64,000 nucleotides of DNA from NCBI RefSeq assembly GCF_048569485.1, contig NW_027442245.1, positions 1 to 64,000 on the forward strand. The letters are read 5' to 3'. Source of the DNA: Anomaloglossus baeobatrachus (lineage: Eukaryota > Chordata > Amphibia > Anura > Aromobatidae). The translations under genes were made by a program, and so were the position numbers. The notes beneath the pieces were generated by a model. The model was not told the origin of the DNA and ran no database searches. It saw nothing but the letters and a program-made list of their open reading frames with translations. Below are positions 33,680 through 47,500 of this stretch, one piece after another; within the stretch, counting starts at the first letter, position 1, and each line of letters begins with the position of its first letter.

Positions 33680-35337
33680 CCATATATACTAGCAAACACT
33701 CAGTGTACCTAGTGGCATCCTATTCGTGGCTATTGGACCTTGCTATAGTCCCACTAGTGCCAAGACATTTGCAGAGCGCATCTGCCTGCGTTGCACACTC
33801 CAACTAATTATAAGTAAGCCATTATACTAGCAAACACTCAGTGTACCTAGTGGCATCCTATTCGTGGCTATTGGACCTTGCTATAGTCCCACTAGTGCAA
33901 AGACATTTGCAGAGCACGTCTGCCTGCATTGCACACTCCAACTTTTTTAAACTAAGCAATTTTACTAGCAAACACTCAGTGTACCTAGTGGCATCCTATA
34001 CGTGGCTATTGGACTTTGCTATAGTCCCACTAGTGCCAAGACATTTGCAGAGCGCATCTGCCTGCGTTGCACACTCCAACTAATTTTAACTTAGCCATTA
34101 TACTAGCAAACACTCAGTGTACCTAGTGGCATCCTATACGTGGCTATTGGACTTTGCTATAGTCCCACTAGTGCCAAGACATTTGCAGAGCGCATCTGCC
34201 TGCGTTGCACACTCCAACTAATTATAAGTAAGCCATTATACTAGCAAACACTCAGTGTACCTAGTGGCATCCTATACGTGGCTATTGGACCTTGCTATAG
34301 TCCCACTAGTGCCAAGACATTTGCAGAGCGCATCTGCCTGCGTTGCACACTCCAACTAATTATAAGTAAGCCATTATACTAGCAAACACTCAGTGTACCT
34401 AGTGGCATCCTATACGTGGCTATTGGACTTTGCTATAGTCCCACTAGTGCCAAGACATTTGCAGAGCGCATCTGCCTGCGTTGCACACTCCAACTAATTA
34501 TAAGTAAGCCATTATACTAGCAAACACTCAGTGTACCTAGTGGCATCCTATACGTGGCTATTGGACCTTGCTATAGTCCCACTAGTGCCAAGACATTTGC
34601 AGAGCGCATCTGCCTGCGTTGCACACTCCAACTAATTATAAGTAAGCCATTATACTAGCAAATACTCAGTGTACCTAGTGGCATCCTATCTGTGGCTATT
34701 GGACTTTGCTATAGTCCCACTAGTGCCAAGACATTTGCAGAGCGCATCTGCCTGCGTTGCACACTCCAACTAATTATAAGTAAGCCATTATACTAGCAAA
34801 CACTCAGTGTACCTAGTGGCATCCTATACGTGGCTATTGGACTTTGCTATAGTCCCACTAGTGCCAAGACATTTGCAGAGCGCATCTGCCTGCGTTGCAC
34901 ACTCCAACTAATTTTAACTTAGCCATTATACTAGCAAACACTCAGTGTACCTAGTGGCATCCTATACGTGGCTATTGGACTTTGCTATAGTCCCACTAGT
35001 GCCAAGACATTTGCAGAGCGCATCTGCCTGCGTTGCACACTCCAACTAATTATAAGTAAGCCATTATACTAGCAAACACTCAGTGTACCTAGTGGCATCC
35101 TATACGTGGCTATTGGACTTTGCTATAGTCCCACTAGTGCCAAGACATTTGCAGAGCGCATCTGCCTGCGTTGCACACTCCAACTAATTTTAACTTAGCC
35201 ATTATACTAGCAAACACTCAGTGTACCTAGTGGCATCCTATACGTGGCTATTGGACTTTGCTATAGTCCCACTAGTGCCAAGACATTTGCAGAGCGCATC
35301 TGCCTGCGTTGCACACTCCAACTCATTATAACTAAGT
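33680..35337 (+). repeat. 138-bp tandem array, 12 units (hAT-1 5' array, copy 2)
   Basis: Same array as 7426-9636 with four fewer units; unit starts run from 33689 to 35207. Same left junction with Penelope-like sequence and same right junction with the transposase. Confidence 0.98.
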
Positions 35338-35462
35338 TGCATTGTCAGGGATATTTATTCTTTATTATTCTGCTGTTAATAAAGCTAGACCACCACTGCA
35401 ATCTTCACCACCTCTCAATTTTTACTACCACATTTTCAGTCCACAATCTTGTCGCAATCAAC

Positions 35463-38400
35463 ATGAGTGGCAAAATGACAGATGCTGGTGGAAAGGGGAA
35501 GAGGCGTGGTGGAAAAGGCAAAAAAGGTTTTGTCTGTGGGGAAAGTGGCAAAGCTCCATTATCATCTGCTGAAGATAGACCATCTACCAGCAAAAGTAAG
35601 ATGTCTACTACTTACCGTGGACAATCCGATGTGCTCCCTTTTTTACGGACACGAACAACAGGAAGAAAGGTAGATGATGGGCAAAAAAGGAAAATGCTTG
35701 AATGGATCTCAAGTGGTCCAACAAGTGCCCTCTCAGCCACTTCAAGTACCGCATCCAAAAAACACCAGTCCTCTGAGTTGTCATCCCAATCACACTTGAT
35801 TTCTCCCAGCTCTGAAGTCTCCATCAGCCCTGCACAGTATGGTGGAACTGAGATGGCTGAGTCTGCAGAGCTGTTCAGTCACACTATAGCCTGGGAATCA
35901 GAGGTCTGCTCCCAAGCTACAGTGAGTACAGAACAGGAAATGGTCTGCAGTGATGCCCAGAACCTTTGTGACTCTGATTCAGGCCGTGAGGACCAAGTTT
36001 CTGAGCATAATGTTGACCCTTTGTCACAAACTGTAACACCTGTGGTTATAGACAATGAGGAACATACTGATGAAGATGAGACGCAGATACCCGATTGGGA
36101 TGACAACTTAAATATTCGGTCAGGGCAAGAAGAGGCTCGGTCTGAGGGGGAGGGGAGTGCAAACACAACAATTGATGATGAAGTTCTAGATCCCACCTAC
36201 TGTCAACCCCCAGTCAGGCACTCGAGGAGGTCAACAGAGGCGGTGGAGGAGGATGCAACCGACGACGAAGTTACCTTGCGCCTTCCTGGACAGAGTCGGA
36301 GCACTGGTAGCACGTCTACAACTGCATCCTCAGCCACCACTCTGCCTATGAGCATTATTCGGGGTGGATCAACAGGTCGCATGGCCTCTAAGCCTTGCCT
36401 AGCCTGGTCCTTTTTTGACATAGAAAAAGATCGCCCAAATCATGTGATATGTAAAATTTGTCATGATTCTCTTAGTAGAGGTCAAAACCTCAGCAGTTTG
36501 ACAACTTCTTCCATGAATCGTCACATGAATAAATATCATAGGTCCCGGTGGGAAGCTCACTGTGCTGCAATGCTGCAAGAGCGAACCATCCACCCGCCCC
36601 TTCCAGTGCATCCGCGCGCTCTTCATCTTCTAGGACTGTGGGGACAGCTGTCACACCTGTTTTTCCACGCCAAACTTCCACCACTGTAACCGCAACAGGC
36701 AGTTTGCTTGTAAGGTCGTCAGTTGGTTTGGAAGGGGAAACAAGTGAGTGTGTACAGCTCTCTCAGACATCGATAGCACCAACGTTGGATGAAGGCAACA
36801 TCATGTCTCCGCCTGCACTTTCCTCACAAACCTGCATTTTTCCAGGGACACCCTACTCAACACCGTCTACACACAGCAGCCAGATCTCTGTCCCTCAGAT
36901 GTGGTCAAATAAAAGGCCACTTCCTCCGACCCATGACAAAGCTAAGAGGTTGACTCTATCCCTCTGTAAGCTGTTGGCTACCGAAATGCTGCCTTTCCGC
37001 CTAGTGGACACACAGGATTTTAGAGACCTTATGTCTGTCGCTGTGCCCCAGTACCAGATGCCTAGTCGCCACTACTTCTCTAAGAAAGGTGTGCCCGTGC
37101 TACACCAGCATGTCGCACACAACATCACCGCTTCCTTGAGAAACTCTGTGTGTGAACGGGTGCATTTCACCACCGATACTTGGACCAGTAAGCATGGACA
37201 GGGACGTTACATGTCGCTGACTGGGCACTGGGTAACTATGGTGATAGATGGTGAAGGGTCTGCTGCACAAGTCTTGCCGTCCCCACGACTTGTGTGTCAA
37301 TCCTCTGTCTGTCCAAGTTCCGCCACAGCTTCTGCATCCTCCACCTCATCTGGGTCCTCCACCTCCGCCCCAAGCCTGCCTGGTCAGGCCACCAGCGTTC
37401 TCACTGCGCAGAAGGAATCACGCACGCCTCATTACTATGCTGGCAGCAGAGCGTAACGGCATCAGGCGGTCTTTAGCTTGACATGTCTTGGGAATAAGAG
37501 TCACACAGCTGAGGAGTTGTGGTCAGCTCTGCGGTCCGAGTTTAATAAATGGTTGTCTCCACTCAACCTGCAGCCTGGTAAGGCCGTGTGCGACAATGCT
37601 GCAAACCTGGGTGCGGCACTTCGCCTGGGCATTGTGACACACGTACCTTGTATGGCTCACGTGTTGAACCTTGTCGCCCAGCAATTTTTAACACACTATC
37701 CCGGCCTAGATGGCCTTCTGAACAGGGCACGAAAACTGTCAGCTCACTTCCGCCGTTCAAGCGCCGCAGCAGAGCGACTTGCATCGCTCCAGAAGTCTTT
37801 CGGCCTGCCGGTTCATCGCCTGAAATGCGATGTGGCGACACGCTGGAATTCAACTCTCCACATGTTACAGCGACTGTGGCAGCACCGCAGAGCCCTGGTG
37901 CAATACGTCATGACGTATAGCCTGGGCCAACGAGATGCAGAGGTGGGGCAGATCACCCTGATGGAGTGGTCTCAGATCAAGGACCTATGCACCCTTCTGC
38001 ACAGTTTCGACATGGCGACGAATATGTTTAGCTCTGACAATGCCATTATCAGCATGACGATTCCAGTCATTTACATGCTGGAGCACACGCTAAACACTAT
38101 TCGGAGTCAGGGGGTGGGACAACATGAAGGGGAGGAACTACAGGAGGATTCATATGCGCAAGGGACAACAACATCACCAAGGTCCAGACGTTCATCATCA
38201 CCAACGCAGCAGGCATGGGACCATGGGGAACAGGGATCGACAAGGGCGCATAGTAGCAGGCGAAATGTTGAGCAAGGTGCAGGAGAACATGAAGAAATGG
38301 AGGACGAACTGTCCATGGACATGGAAGACTCAGCGGATGAGGGAGACCTTGGTCAAATTTCAGTTGAAAGAGGTTGGGGGGAGATGTCAGAGGAAGAAAG

Positions 38401-39053
38401 AACGGGTAGCACCTCTATGCCACAAACACAGCGTGGACTTGGTCCGCATGGCTGCGCAAGACACATGAGTGCCTTTTTGTTGCACTACCTCCAACATGAC
38501 AGTCGTATTGTCAAAATTAGAAGTGATGATGACTACTGGATTGCCACACTATTAGATCCCCGGTACAAGTCCAAATTTTGTGACATAATTCCAGCCATAG
38601 AAAGGGACGCACGTATGCAGGAGTATCAGCAGAAGCTGTTACTCGATCTTAGCTCGGCTTTTCCACCAAACAACCGTGCAGGTGCAGGGAGGGAATCTCC
38701 CAGTTGTAACTTGACAAACATGGGACGGTCTCGTCATCTTCAACAGTCTACCCGTACCAGTAGGACCGTATCTGGTGCCGGTAACAGCAATTTTATGGAA
38801 TCTTTTCATAATTTTTTTAGACCCTCTTTTGCAAGGCCACCAGAGACAACAAGTCTGACACATACTCAACGGCTGGAGAGGATGATACAGGAGTATCTCC
38901 AAATGAACATCGATGCCATGACTGTGCAACTGGAGCCTTGCTCCTTTTGGGCTTCAAACCTAGAAAAATGGCCAGAGCTCTCCAGTTACGCCTTGGAGAT
39001 TTTGTCGTGTCCAGCTGCCAGCGTTGTCTCTGAACGTGTATTCAGTGCTGCTG
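35463..39053 (+). pseudogene. hAT-1 transposase, truncated (copy 2)
   Basis: Counterpart of 9761-13354. It shares the frameshift near the CACC/CCGCCC run (about 36590). It lacks the stop of copy 1 (CGA here) but has its own TAA at 37454-37456. From 37478 it reads openly through DDE motif 2, TRWNST, LLDPRYK and the dimerisation domain to SERVFSAA. At 39053 it is cut and joined to inverted sequence; the final LTDKRTRLS segment is lost. Confidence 0.92.
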
Positions 39054-39138
39054 CACTTTCCCCACAGACAAAACCTTTTTTGCCTTTTCCACCACGCCTC
39101 TTCCCCTTTCCACCAGCATCTGTCATTTTGCCACTCAT
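39054..39138 (-). pseudogene. hAT-1 transposase N-terminal fragment (inverted arm)
   Basis: On the minus strand an ATG at 39138 starts the same N-terminus (MSGKMTDAGGKGKRRGG ... FVCGES). It ends after about 28 codons at the inversion breakpoint. It lies directly beside the inverted 138-bp array, in the same relation as in the forward copies. Confidence 0.95.
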
Positions 39139-41058
39139 GTTGATTGTGACAAGATTGTGGACTGAAAATGTGGTAGTAAAAATTGAGAGGTGGTGAAGAT
39201 TGCAGTGGTGGTCTAGCTTTATTAACAGCAGAATAATAAAGAATAAATATCCCTGACAATGCAACTTAGTTATAATGAGTTGGAGTGTGCAACGCAGGCA
39301 GATGCGCTCTGCAAATGTCTTGGCACTAGTGGGACTATAGCAAAGTCCAATAGCCACGTATAGGATGCCACTAGGTACACTGAGTGTTTGCTAGTATAAT
39401 GGCTAAGTTAAAATTAGTTGGAGTGTGCAATGCAGGCAGATGCGCTCTGCAAATGTCTTGGCACTAGTGGGACTATAGCAAAGTCCAATAGCCACGTATA
39501 GGATGCCACTAGGTACACTGAGTGTTTGCTAGTATAATGGCTTACTTATAATTAGTTGGAGTGTGCAACGCAGGCAGATGCGCTCTGCAAATGTCTTGGC
39601 ACTAGTGGGACTATAGCAAAGTCCAATAGCCACGTATAGGATGCCACTAGGTACACTGAGTGTTTGCTAGTATAATGGCTAAGTTAAAATTAGTTGGAGT
39701 GTGCAACGCAGGCAGATGCGCTCTGCAAATGTCTTGGCACTAGTGGGACTATAGGAAAGTCCAATAGCCACGTATAGGATGCCACTAGGTACACTGAGTG
39801 TTTGCTAGTATAATGGCTTACTTATAATTAGTTGGAGTGTGCAACGCAGGCAGATGCGCTCTGCAAATGTCTTGGCACTAGTGGGACTATAGCAAAGTCC
39901 AATAGCCACGTATAGGATGCCACTAGGTACACTGAGTGTTTGCTAGTATAATGGCTTACTTATAATTAGTTGGAGTGTGCAACGCAGGCAGATGCGCTCT
40001 GCAAATGTCTTGGCACTAGTGGGACTATAGCAAAGTCCAATAGCCACAGATAGGATGCCACTAGGTACACTGAGTGTTTGCTAGTATAATGGCTTACTTA
40101 TAATTAGTTGGAGTGTGCAACGCAGGCAGATGCGCTCTGCAAATGTCTTGGCACTAGTGGGACTATAGCAAGGTCCAATAGCCACGTATAGGATGCCACT
40201 AGGTACACTGAGTGTTTGCTAGTATAATGGCTTACTTATAATTAGTTGGAGTGTGCAACGCAGGCAGATGCGCTCTGCAAATGTCTTGGCACTAGTGGGA
40301 CTATAGCAAAGTCCAATAGCCACGTATAGGATGCCACTAGGTACACTGAGTGTTTGCTAGTATAATGGCTTACTTATAATTAGTTGGAGTGTGCAACGCA
40401 GGCAGATGCGCTCTGCAAATGTCTTGGCACTAGTGGGACTATAGCAAGGTCCAATAGCCACGTATAGGATGCCACTAGGTACACTGAGTGTTTGCTAGTA
40501 TAATGGCTTACTTATAATTAGTTGGAGTGTGCAACGCAGGCAGATGCGCTCTGCAAATGTCTTGGCACTAGTGGGACTATAGCAAAGTCCAATAGCCACG
40601 TATAGGATGCCACTAGGTACACTGAGTGTTTGCTAGTATAATTGCTTAGTTTAAAAAAGTTGGAGTGTGCAATGCAGGCAGACGTGCTCTGCAAATGTCT
40701 TTTTACTAGTGGGACTATAGCAAAGTCCAATAGCCACGTATAGGATGCCACTAGGTACACTGAGTGTTTGCTAGTATAATGGCTTACTTATAATTAGTTG
40801 GAGTGTGCAACGCAGGCAGATGCGCTCTGCAAATGTCTTGGCACTAGTGGGACTATAGCAAGGTCCAATAGCCACGTATAGGATGCCACTAGGTACACTG
40901 AGTGTTTGCTAGTATAATGGCTTACTTATAATTAGTTGGAGTGTGCAACGCAGGCAGATGCGCTCTGCAAATGTCTTGGCACTAGTGGGACTATAGCAAA
41001 GTCCAATAGCTACAGATAGGATGCCACTAGGTACACTGAGTGTTTGCTAGTATAATGG

Positions 41059-42092
41059 ACCTGACATTACCTCTCTACTAACCAGAATCCCACAATGTCT
41101 GTCTGCTATTTCATCCTTCTTCTCTGTGCGATTCCTAAAACTTAACATGGACAAAACAGAATTCATTGTCTTTCCTCCTCCTCACTCATCTCCTCCAACA
41201 AGCCTTTCCATCAAACTCGATGGTTGCTTACTCTCCCCAGTCTCACAAGCTCGTTGCCTTGGAGTGACCCTCGACTCTGCTCTATCCTTCAAGCCACACA
41301 TCCAAGCCCTCTTCACCTCATGCCGATTACAACTCAAAAACATCTCCCGGATCCGTGCTTTCCTTAACCAAGAATCAGCAAAAACATTAGTGCATGCCCT
41401 CATCATCTCCCGCCTCGACTACTGCAACCTCCTGCTCTCTGGCCTCCCTTCCAACACTCTTGCACCCCTCCAATCTATCCTAAACTCTGCGGCCCGCTTA
41501 ATCCACCTCTCCCCTCGCTACTCCCCAGCCTCGCCACTCTGCCAATCCCTTCACTGGCTTCCCATCACCCAACGACTCCAGTTCAAAACACTAACTATGA
41601 CATACAAAGCCATGCACAACCTGTCTCCTCCCTACATCTGTGACCTAGTCTCCCGGTACCTACCTGCACGCAACCTCAGATCCTCACAAGATCTCCTTCT
41701 CTGCTCCTCCCTTATCTCCTCTTCCCACAATCGCGTACAAGATTTCTCCCGTGCATCCCCCATACTTTGGAATGCTCTACCTCAGCACATCAGACTCTCC
41801 CCTACCGTGGAAAGCTTCAAGAGGAACCTCAAGACCCACCTCTTCCAACAAGCCTATAACCTACAACAGCCCTCAGTCCAGTAGACCACTGCGCAACCAG
41901 CTCTGTCCTCACCTATTGTACCATAGCCCATTCCCTGTAGACTGTAAGCCCTCGCGGGCAGGGTCCTCTCTCCTCCTGTACCAGTCTGTTATGTACTGTT
42001 AATGATTGTTGTACGTATACCCTTTCACTTGTAAAGCGCCATGGAATAAATGGCGCTATAATAATAAATAATAATAATAATAATAATAATGG
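41059..42092 (+). mobile_element. 5'-truncated L2 LINE in the array, copy a
   Basis: This is an insertion of exactly 1034 bp relative to the array phase. The plus-strand frame (to the stop at 41884) is the C-terminal part of an L2/CR1-type reverse transcriptase: FLKLNMDKTEFIVF, CLGVTLDSALSFKPHI, SRLDYCNLLLSGLP, LHWLPITQRLQFKTL, WNALPQHIR. The 3' tail is the L2 type: TTGTAAAGCGCCATGGAATA, then GGCGCTATAATAATA and a TAA microsatellite. The target duplication ATAATGG lies at 41052-41058 and at the end of the insertion, partly merged with the tail. The 5' part, with the endonuclease and the rest of RT, is absent, as is usual for LINEs. Confidence 0.93.
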
Positions 42093-43472
42093 CTTACTTA
42101 TAATTAGTTGGAGTGTGCAACGCAGGCAGATGCGCTCTGCAAATGTCTTGGCACTAGTGGGACTATAGCAAGGTCCAATAGCCACGTATAGGATGCCACT
42201 AGGTACACTGAGTGTTTGCTAGTATAATGGCTTACTTATAATTAGTTGGAGTGTGCAACGCAGGCAGATGCGCTCTGCAAATGTCTTGGCACTAGTGGGA
42301 CTATAGCAAGGTCCAATAGCCACGTATAGGATGCCACTAGGTACACTGAGTGTTTGCTAGTATAATGGCTTACTTATAATTAGTTGGAGTGTGCAACGCA
42401 GGCAGATGCGCTCTGCAAATGTCTTGGCACTAGTGGGACTATAGCAAAGTCCAATAGCCACAGATAGGATGCCACTAGGTACACTGAGTGTTTGCTAGTA
42501 TAATGGCTTACTTATAATTAGTTGGAGTGTGCAACGCAGGCAGATGCGCTCTGCAAATGTCTTGGCACTAGTGGGACTATAGCAAGGTCCAATAGCCACG
42601 TATAGGATGCCACTAGGTACACTGAGTGTTTGCTAGTATAATGGCTTACTTATAATTAGTTGGAGTGTGCAACGCAGGCAGATGCGCTCTGCAAATGTCT
42701 TGGCACTAGTGGGACTATAGCAAAGTCCAATAGCCACGTATAGGATGCCACTAGGTACACTGAGTGTTTGCTAGTATAATGGCTTACTTATAATTAGTTG
42801 GAGTGTGCAACGCAGGCAGATGCGCTCTGCAAATGTCTTGGCACTAGTGGGACTATAGCAAGGTCCAATAGCCACGTATAGGATGCCACTAGGTACACTG
42901 AGTGTTTGCTAGTATAATGGCTTACTTATAATTAGTTGGAGTGTGCAACGCAGGCAGATGCGCTCTGCAAATGTCTTGGCACTAGTGGGACTATAGCAAA
43001 GTCCAATAGCCACGTATAGGATGCCACTAGGTACACTGAGTGTTTGCTAGTATAATTGCTTAGTTTAAAAAAGTTGGAGTGTGCAATGCAGGCAGACGTG
43101 CTCTGCAAATGTCTTTTTACTAGTGGGACTATAGCAAAGTCCAATAGCCACGTATAGGATGCCACTAGGTACACTGAGTGTTTGCTAGTATAATGGCTTA
43201 CTTATAATTAGTTGGAGTGTGCAACGCAGGCAGATGCGCTCTGCAAATGTCTTGGCACTAGTGGGACTATAGCAAGGTCCAATAGCCACGTATAGGATGC
43301 CACTAGGTACACTGAGTGTTTGCTAGTATAATGGCTTACTTATAATTAGTTGGAGTGTGCAACGCAGGCAGATGCGCTCTGCAAATGTCTTGGCACTAGT
43401 GGGACTATAGCAAAGTCCAATAGCTACAGATAGGATGCCACTAGGTACACTGAGTGTTTGCTAGTATAATGG

Positions 43473-44506
43473 ACCTGACATTACCTCTCTACTAACCAGA
43501 ATCCCACAATGTCTGTCTGCTATTTCATCCTTCTTCTCTGTGCGATTCCTAAAACTTAACATGGACAAAACAGAATTCATTGTCTTTCCTCCTCCTCACT
43601 CATCTCCTCCAACAAGCCTTTCCATCAAACTCGATGGTTGCTTACTCTCCCCAGTCTCACAAGCTCGTTGCCTTGGAGTGACCCTCGACTCTGCTCTATC
43701 CTTCAAGCCACACATCCAAGCCCTCTTCACCTCATGCCGATTACAACTCAAAAACATCTCCCGGATCCGTGCTTTCCTTAACCAAGAATCAGCAAAAACA
43801 TTAGTGCATGCCCTCATCATCTCCCGCCTCGACTACTGCAACCTCCTGCTCTCTGGCCTCCCTTCCAACACTCTTGCACCCCTCCAATCTATCCTAAACT
43901 CTGCGGCCCGCTTAATCCACCTCTCCCCTCGCTACTCCCCAGCCTCGCCACTCTGCCAATCCCTTCACTGGCTTCCCATCACCCAACGACTCCAGTTCAA
44001 AACACTAACTATGACATACAAAGCCATGCACAACCTGTCTCCTCCCTACATCTGTGACCTAGTCTCCCGGTACCTACCTGCACGCAACCTCAGATCCTCA
44101 CAAGATCTCCTTCTCTGCTCCTCCCTTATCTCCTCTTCCCACAATCGCGTACAAGATTTCTCCCGTGCATCCCCCATACTTTGGAATGCTCTACCTCAGC
44201 ACATCAGACTCTCCCCTACCGTGGAAAGCTTCAAGAGGAACCTCAAGACCCACCTCTTCCAACAAGCCTATAACCTACAACAGCCCTCAGTCCAGTAGAC
44301 CACTGCGCAACCAGCTCTGTCCTCACCTATTGTACCATCACCCATTCCCTGTAGACTGTAAGCCCTCGCGGGCAGGGTCCTCTCTCCTCCTGTACCAGTC
44401 TGTTATGTACTGTTAATGATTGTTGTACGTATACCCTTTCACTTGTAAAGCGCCATGGAATAAATGGCGCTATAATAATAAATAATAATAATAATAATAA
44501 TAATGG
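43473..44506 (+). mobile_element. 5'-truncated L2 LINE in the array, copy b
   Basis: Same insertion as copy a at the same position of the 138-bp unit, 2414 bp further (1034 + 10 x 138). It shares CTAACTATGAC with copy a but CATCACCCATTC with copies c and d, so it is the intermediate form. Confidence 0.93.
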
Positions 44507-47500
44507 CTTACTTATAATTAGTTGGAGTGTGCAACGCAGGCAGATGCGCTCTGCAAATGTCTTGGCACTAGTGGGACTATAGCAAGGTCCAATAGCCACG
44601 TATAGGATGCCACTAGGTACACTGAGTGTTTGCTAGTATAATGGCTTACTTATAATTAGTTGGAGTGTGCAACGCAGGCAGATGCGCTCTGCAAATGTCT
44701 TGGCACTAGTGGGACTATAGCAAGGTCCAATAGCCACGTATAGGATGCCACTAGGTACACTGAGTGTTTGCTAGTATAATGGCTTACTTATAATTAGTTG
44801 GAGTGTGCAACGCAGGCAGATGCGCTCTGCAAATGTCTTGGCACTAGTGGGACTATAGCAAAGTCCAATAGCCACAGATAGGATGCCACTAGGTACACTG
44901 AGTGTTTGCTAGTATAATGGCTTACTTATAATTAGTTGGAGTGTGCAACGCAGGCAGATGCGCTCTGCAAATGTCTTGGCACTAGTGGGACTATAGCAAA
45001 GTCCAATAGCCACGTATAGGATGCCACTAGGTACACTGAGTGTTTGCTAGTAAAATTGCTTAGTTTAAAAAAGTTGGAGTGTGCAATGCAGGCAGACGTG
45101 CTCTGCAAATGTCTTTGCACTAGTGGGACTATAGCAAAGTCCAATAGCCACGTATAGGATGCCACTAGGTACACTGAGTGTTTGCTAGTATAATGGCTAA
45201 GTTAAAATTAGTTGGAGTGTGCAACGCAGGCAGATGCGCTCTGCAAATGTCTTGGCACTAGTGGGACTATAGCAAAGTCCAATAGCCACGTATAGGATGC
45301 CACTAGGTACACTGAGTGTTTGCTAGTATAATGGCTTACTTATAATTAGTTGGAGTGTGCAACGCAGGCAGATGCGCTCTGCAAATGTCTTGGCACTAGT
45401 GGGACTATAGCAAAGTCCAATAGCCACGTATAGGATGCCACTAGGTACACTGAGTGTTTGCTAGTATAATGGCTAAGTTAAAATTAGTTGGAGTGTGCAA
45501 CGCAGGCAGATGCGCTCTGCAAATGTCTTGGCACTAGTGGGACTATAGCAAAGTCCAATAGCCACGTATAGGATGCCACTAGGTACACTGAGTGTTTGCT
45601 AGTATAATGGCTTACTTATAATTAGTTGGAGTGTGCAACGCAGGCAGATGCGCTCTGCAAATGTCTTGGCACTAGTGGGACTATAGCAAAGTCCAATAGC
45701 CACGTATAGGATGCCACTAGGTACACTGAGTGTTTGCTAGTATAATGGCTTACTTATAATTAGTTGGAGTGTGCAACGCAGGCAGATGCGCTCTGCAAAT
45801 GTCTTGGCACTAGTGGGACTATAGCAAAGTCCAATAGCCACAGATAGGATGCCACTAGGTACACTGAGTGTTTGCTAGTATAATGGCTTACTTATAATTA
45901 GTTGGAGTGTGCAACGCAGGCAGATGCGCTCTGCAAATGTCTTGGCACTAGTGGGACTATAGCAAGGTCCAATAGCCACGTATAGGATGCCACTAGGTAC
46001 ACTGAGTGTTTGCTAGTATAATGGCTTACTTATAATTAGTTGGAGTGTGCAACGCAGGCAGATGCGCTCTGCAAATGTCTTGGCACTAGTGGGACTATAG
46101 CAAAGTCCAATAGCCACGTATAGGATGCCACTAGGTACACTGAGTGTTTGCTAGTATAATGGCTTACTTATAATTAGTTGGAGTGTGCAACGCAGGCAGA
46201 TGCGCTCTGCAAATGTCTTGGCACTAGTGGGACTATAGCAAGGTCCAATAGCCACGTATAGGATGCCACTAGGTACACTGAGTGTTTGCTAGTATAATGG
46301 CTTACTTATAATTAGTTGGAGTGTGCAACGCAGGCAGATGCGCTCTGCAAATGTCTTGGCACTAGTGGGACTATAGCAAAGTCCAATAGCCACGTATAGG
46401 ATGCCACTAGGTACACTGAGTGTTTGCTAGTAAAATTGCTTAGTTTAAAAAAGTTGGAGTGTGCAATGCAGGCAGACGTGCTCTGCAAATGTCTTTGCAC
46501 TAGTGGGACTATAGCAAAGTCCAATAGCCACGTATAGGATGCCACTAGGTACACTGAGTGTTTGCTAGTATAATGGCTAAGTTAAAATTAGTTGGAGTGT
46601 GCAACGCAGGCAGATGCGCTCTGCAAATGTCTTGGCACTAGTGGGACTATAGCAAAGTCCAATAGCCACGTATAGGATGCCACTAGGTACACTGAGTGTT
46701 TGCTAGTATAATGTCTTACTTATAATTAGTTGGAGTGTGCAACGCAGGCAGATGCGCTCTGCAAATGTCTTGGCACTAGTGGGACTATAGCAAAGTCCAA
46801 TAGCCACGTATAGGATGCCACTAGGTACACTGAGTGTTTGCTAGTATAATGGCTAAGTTAAAATTAGTTGGAGTGTGCAACGCAGGCAGATGCGCTCTGC
46901 AAATGTCTTGGCACTAGTGGGACTATAGCAAAGTCCAATAGCCACGTATAGGATGCCACTAGGTACACTGAGTGTTTGCTAGTATAATGGCTTACTTATA
47001 ATTAGTTGGAGTGTGCAACGCAGGCAGATGCGCTCTGCAAATGTCTTGGCACTAGTGGGACTATAGCAAAGTCCAATAGCCACGTATAGGATGCCACTAG
47101 GTACACTGAGTGTTTGCTAGTATAATGGCTTACTTATAATTAGTTGGAGTGTGCAACGCAGGCAGATGCGCTCTGCAAATGTCTTGGCACTAGTGGGACT
47201 ATAGCAAAGTCCAATAGCCACAGATAGGATGCCACTAGGTACACTGAGTGTTTGCTAGTATAATGGCTTACTTATAATTAGTTGGAGTGTGCAACGCAGG
47301 CAGATGCGCTCTGCAAATGTCTTGGCACTAGTGGGACTATAGCAAGGTCCAATAGCCACGTATAGGATGCCACTAGGTACACTGAGTGTTTGCTAGTATA
47401 ATGGCTTACTTATAATTAGTTGGAGTGTGCAACGCAGGCAGATGCGCTCTGCAAATGTCTTGGCACTAGTGGGACTATAGCAAAGTCCAATAGCCACGTA

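Larger units (their letters stand above)
26289..39053 (+). repeat. Long tandem duplication, copy 2
   Basis: This is the second copy of 1-13354. Homology begins at 26289 with the first bases of the window. It ends abruptly at 39053 inside the hAT-1 transposase, where the sequence switches to the reverse complement of the start of the same transposase. Everything annotated in copy 1 up to position 13354 has a counterpart here. Confidence 0.95.
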
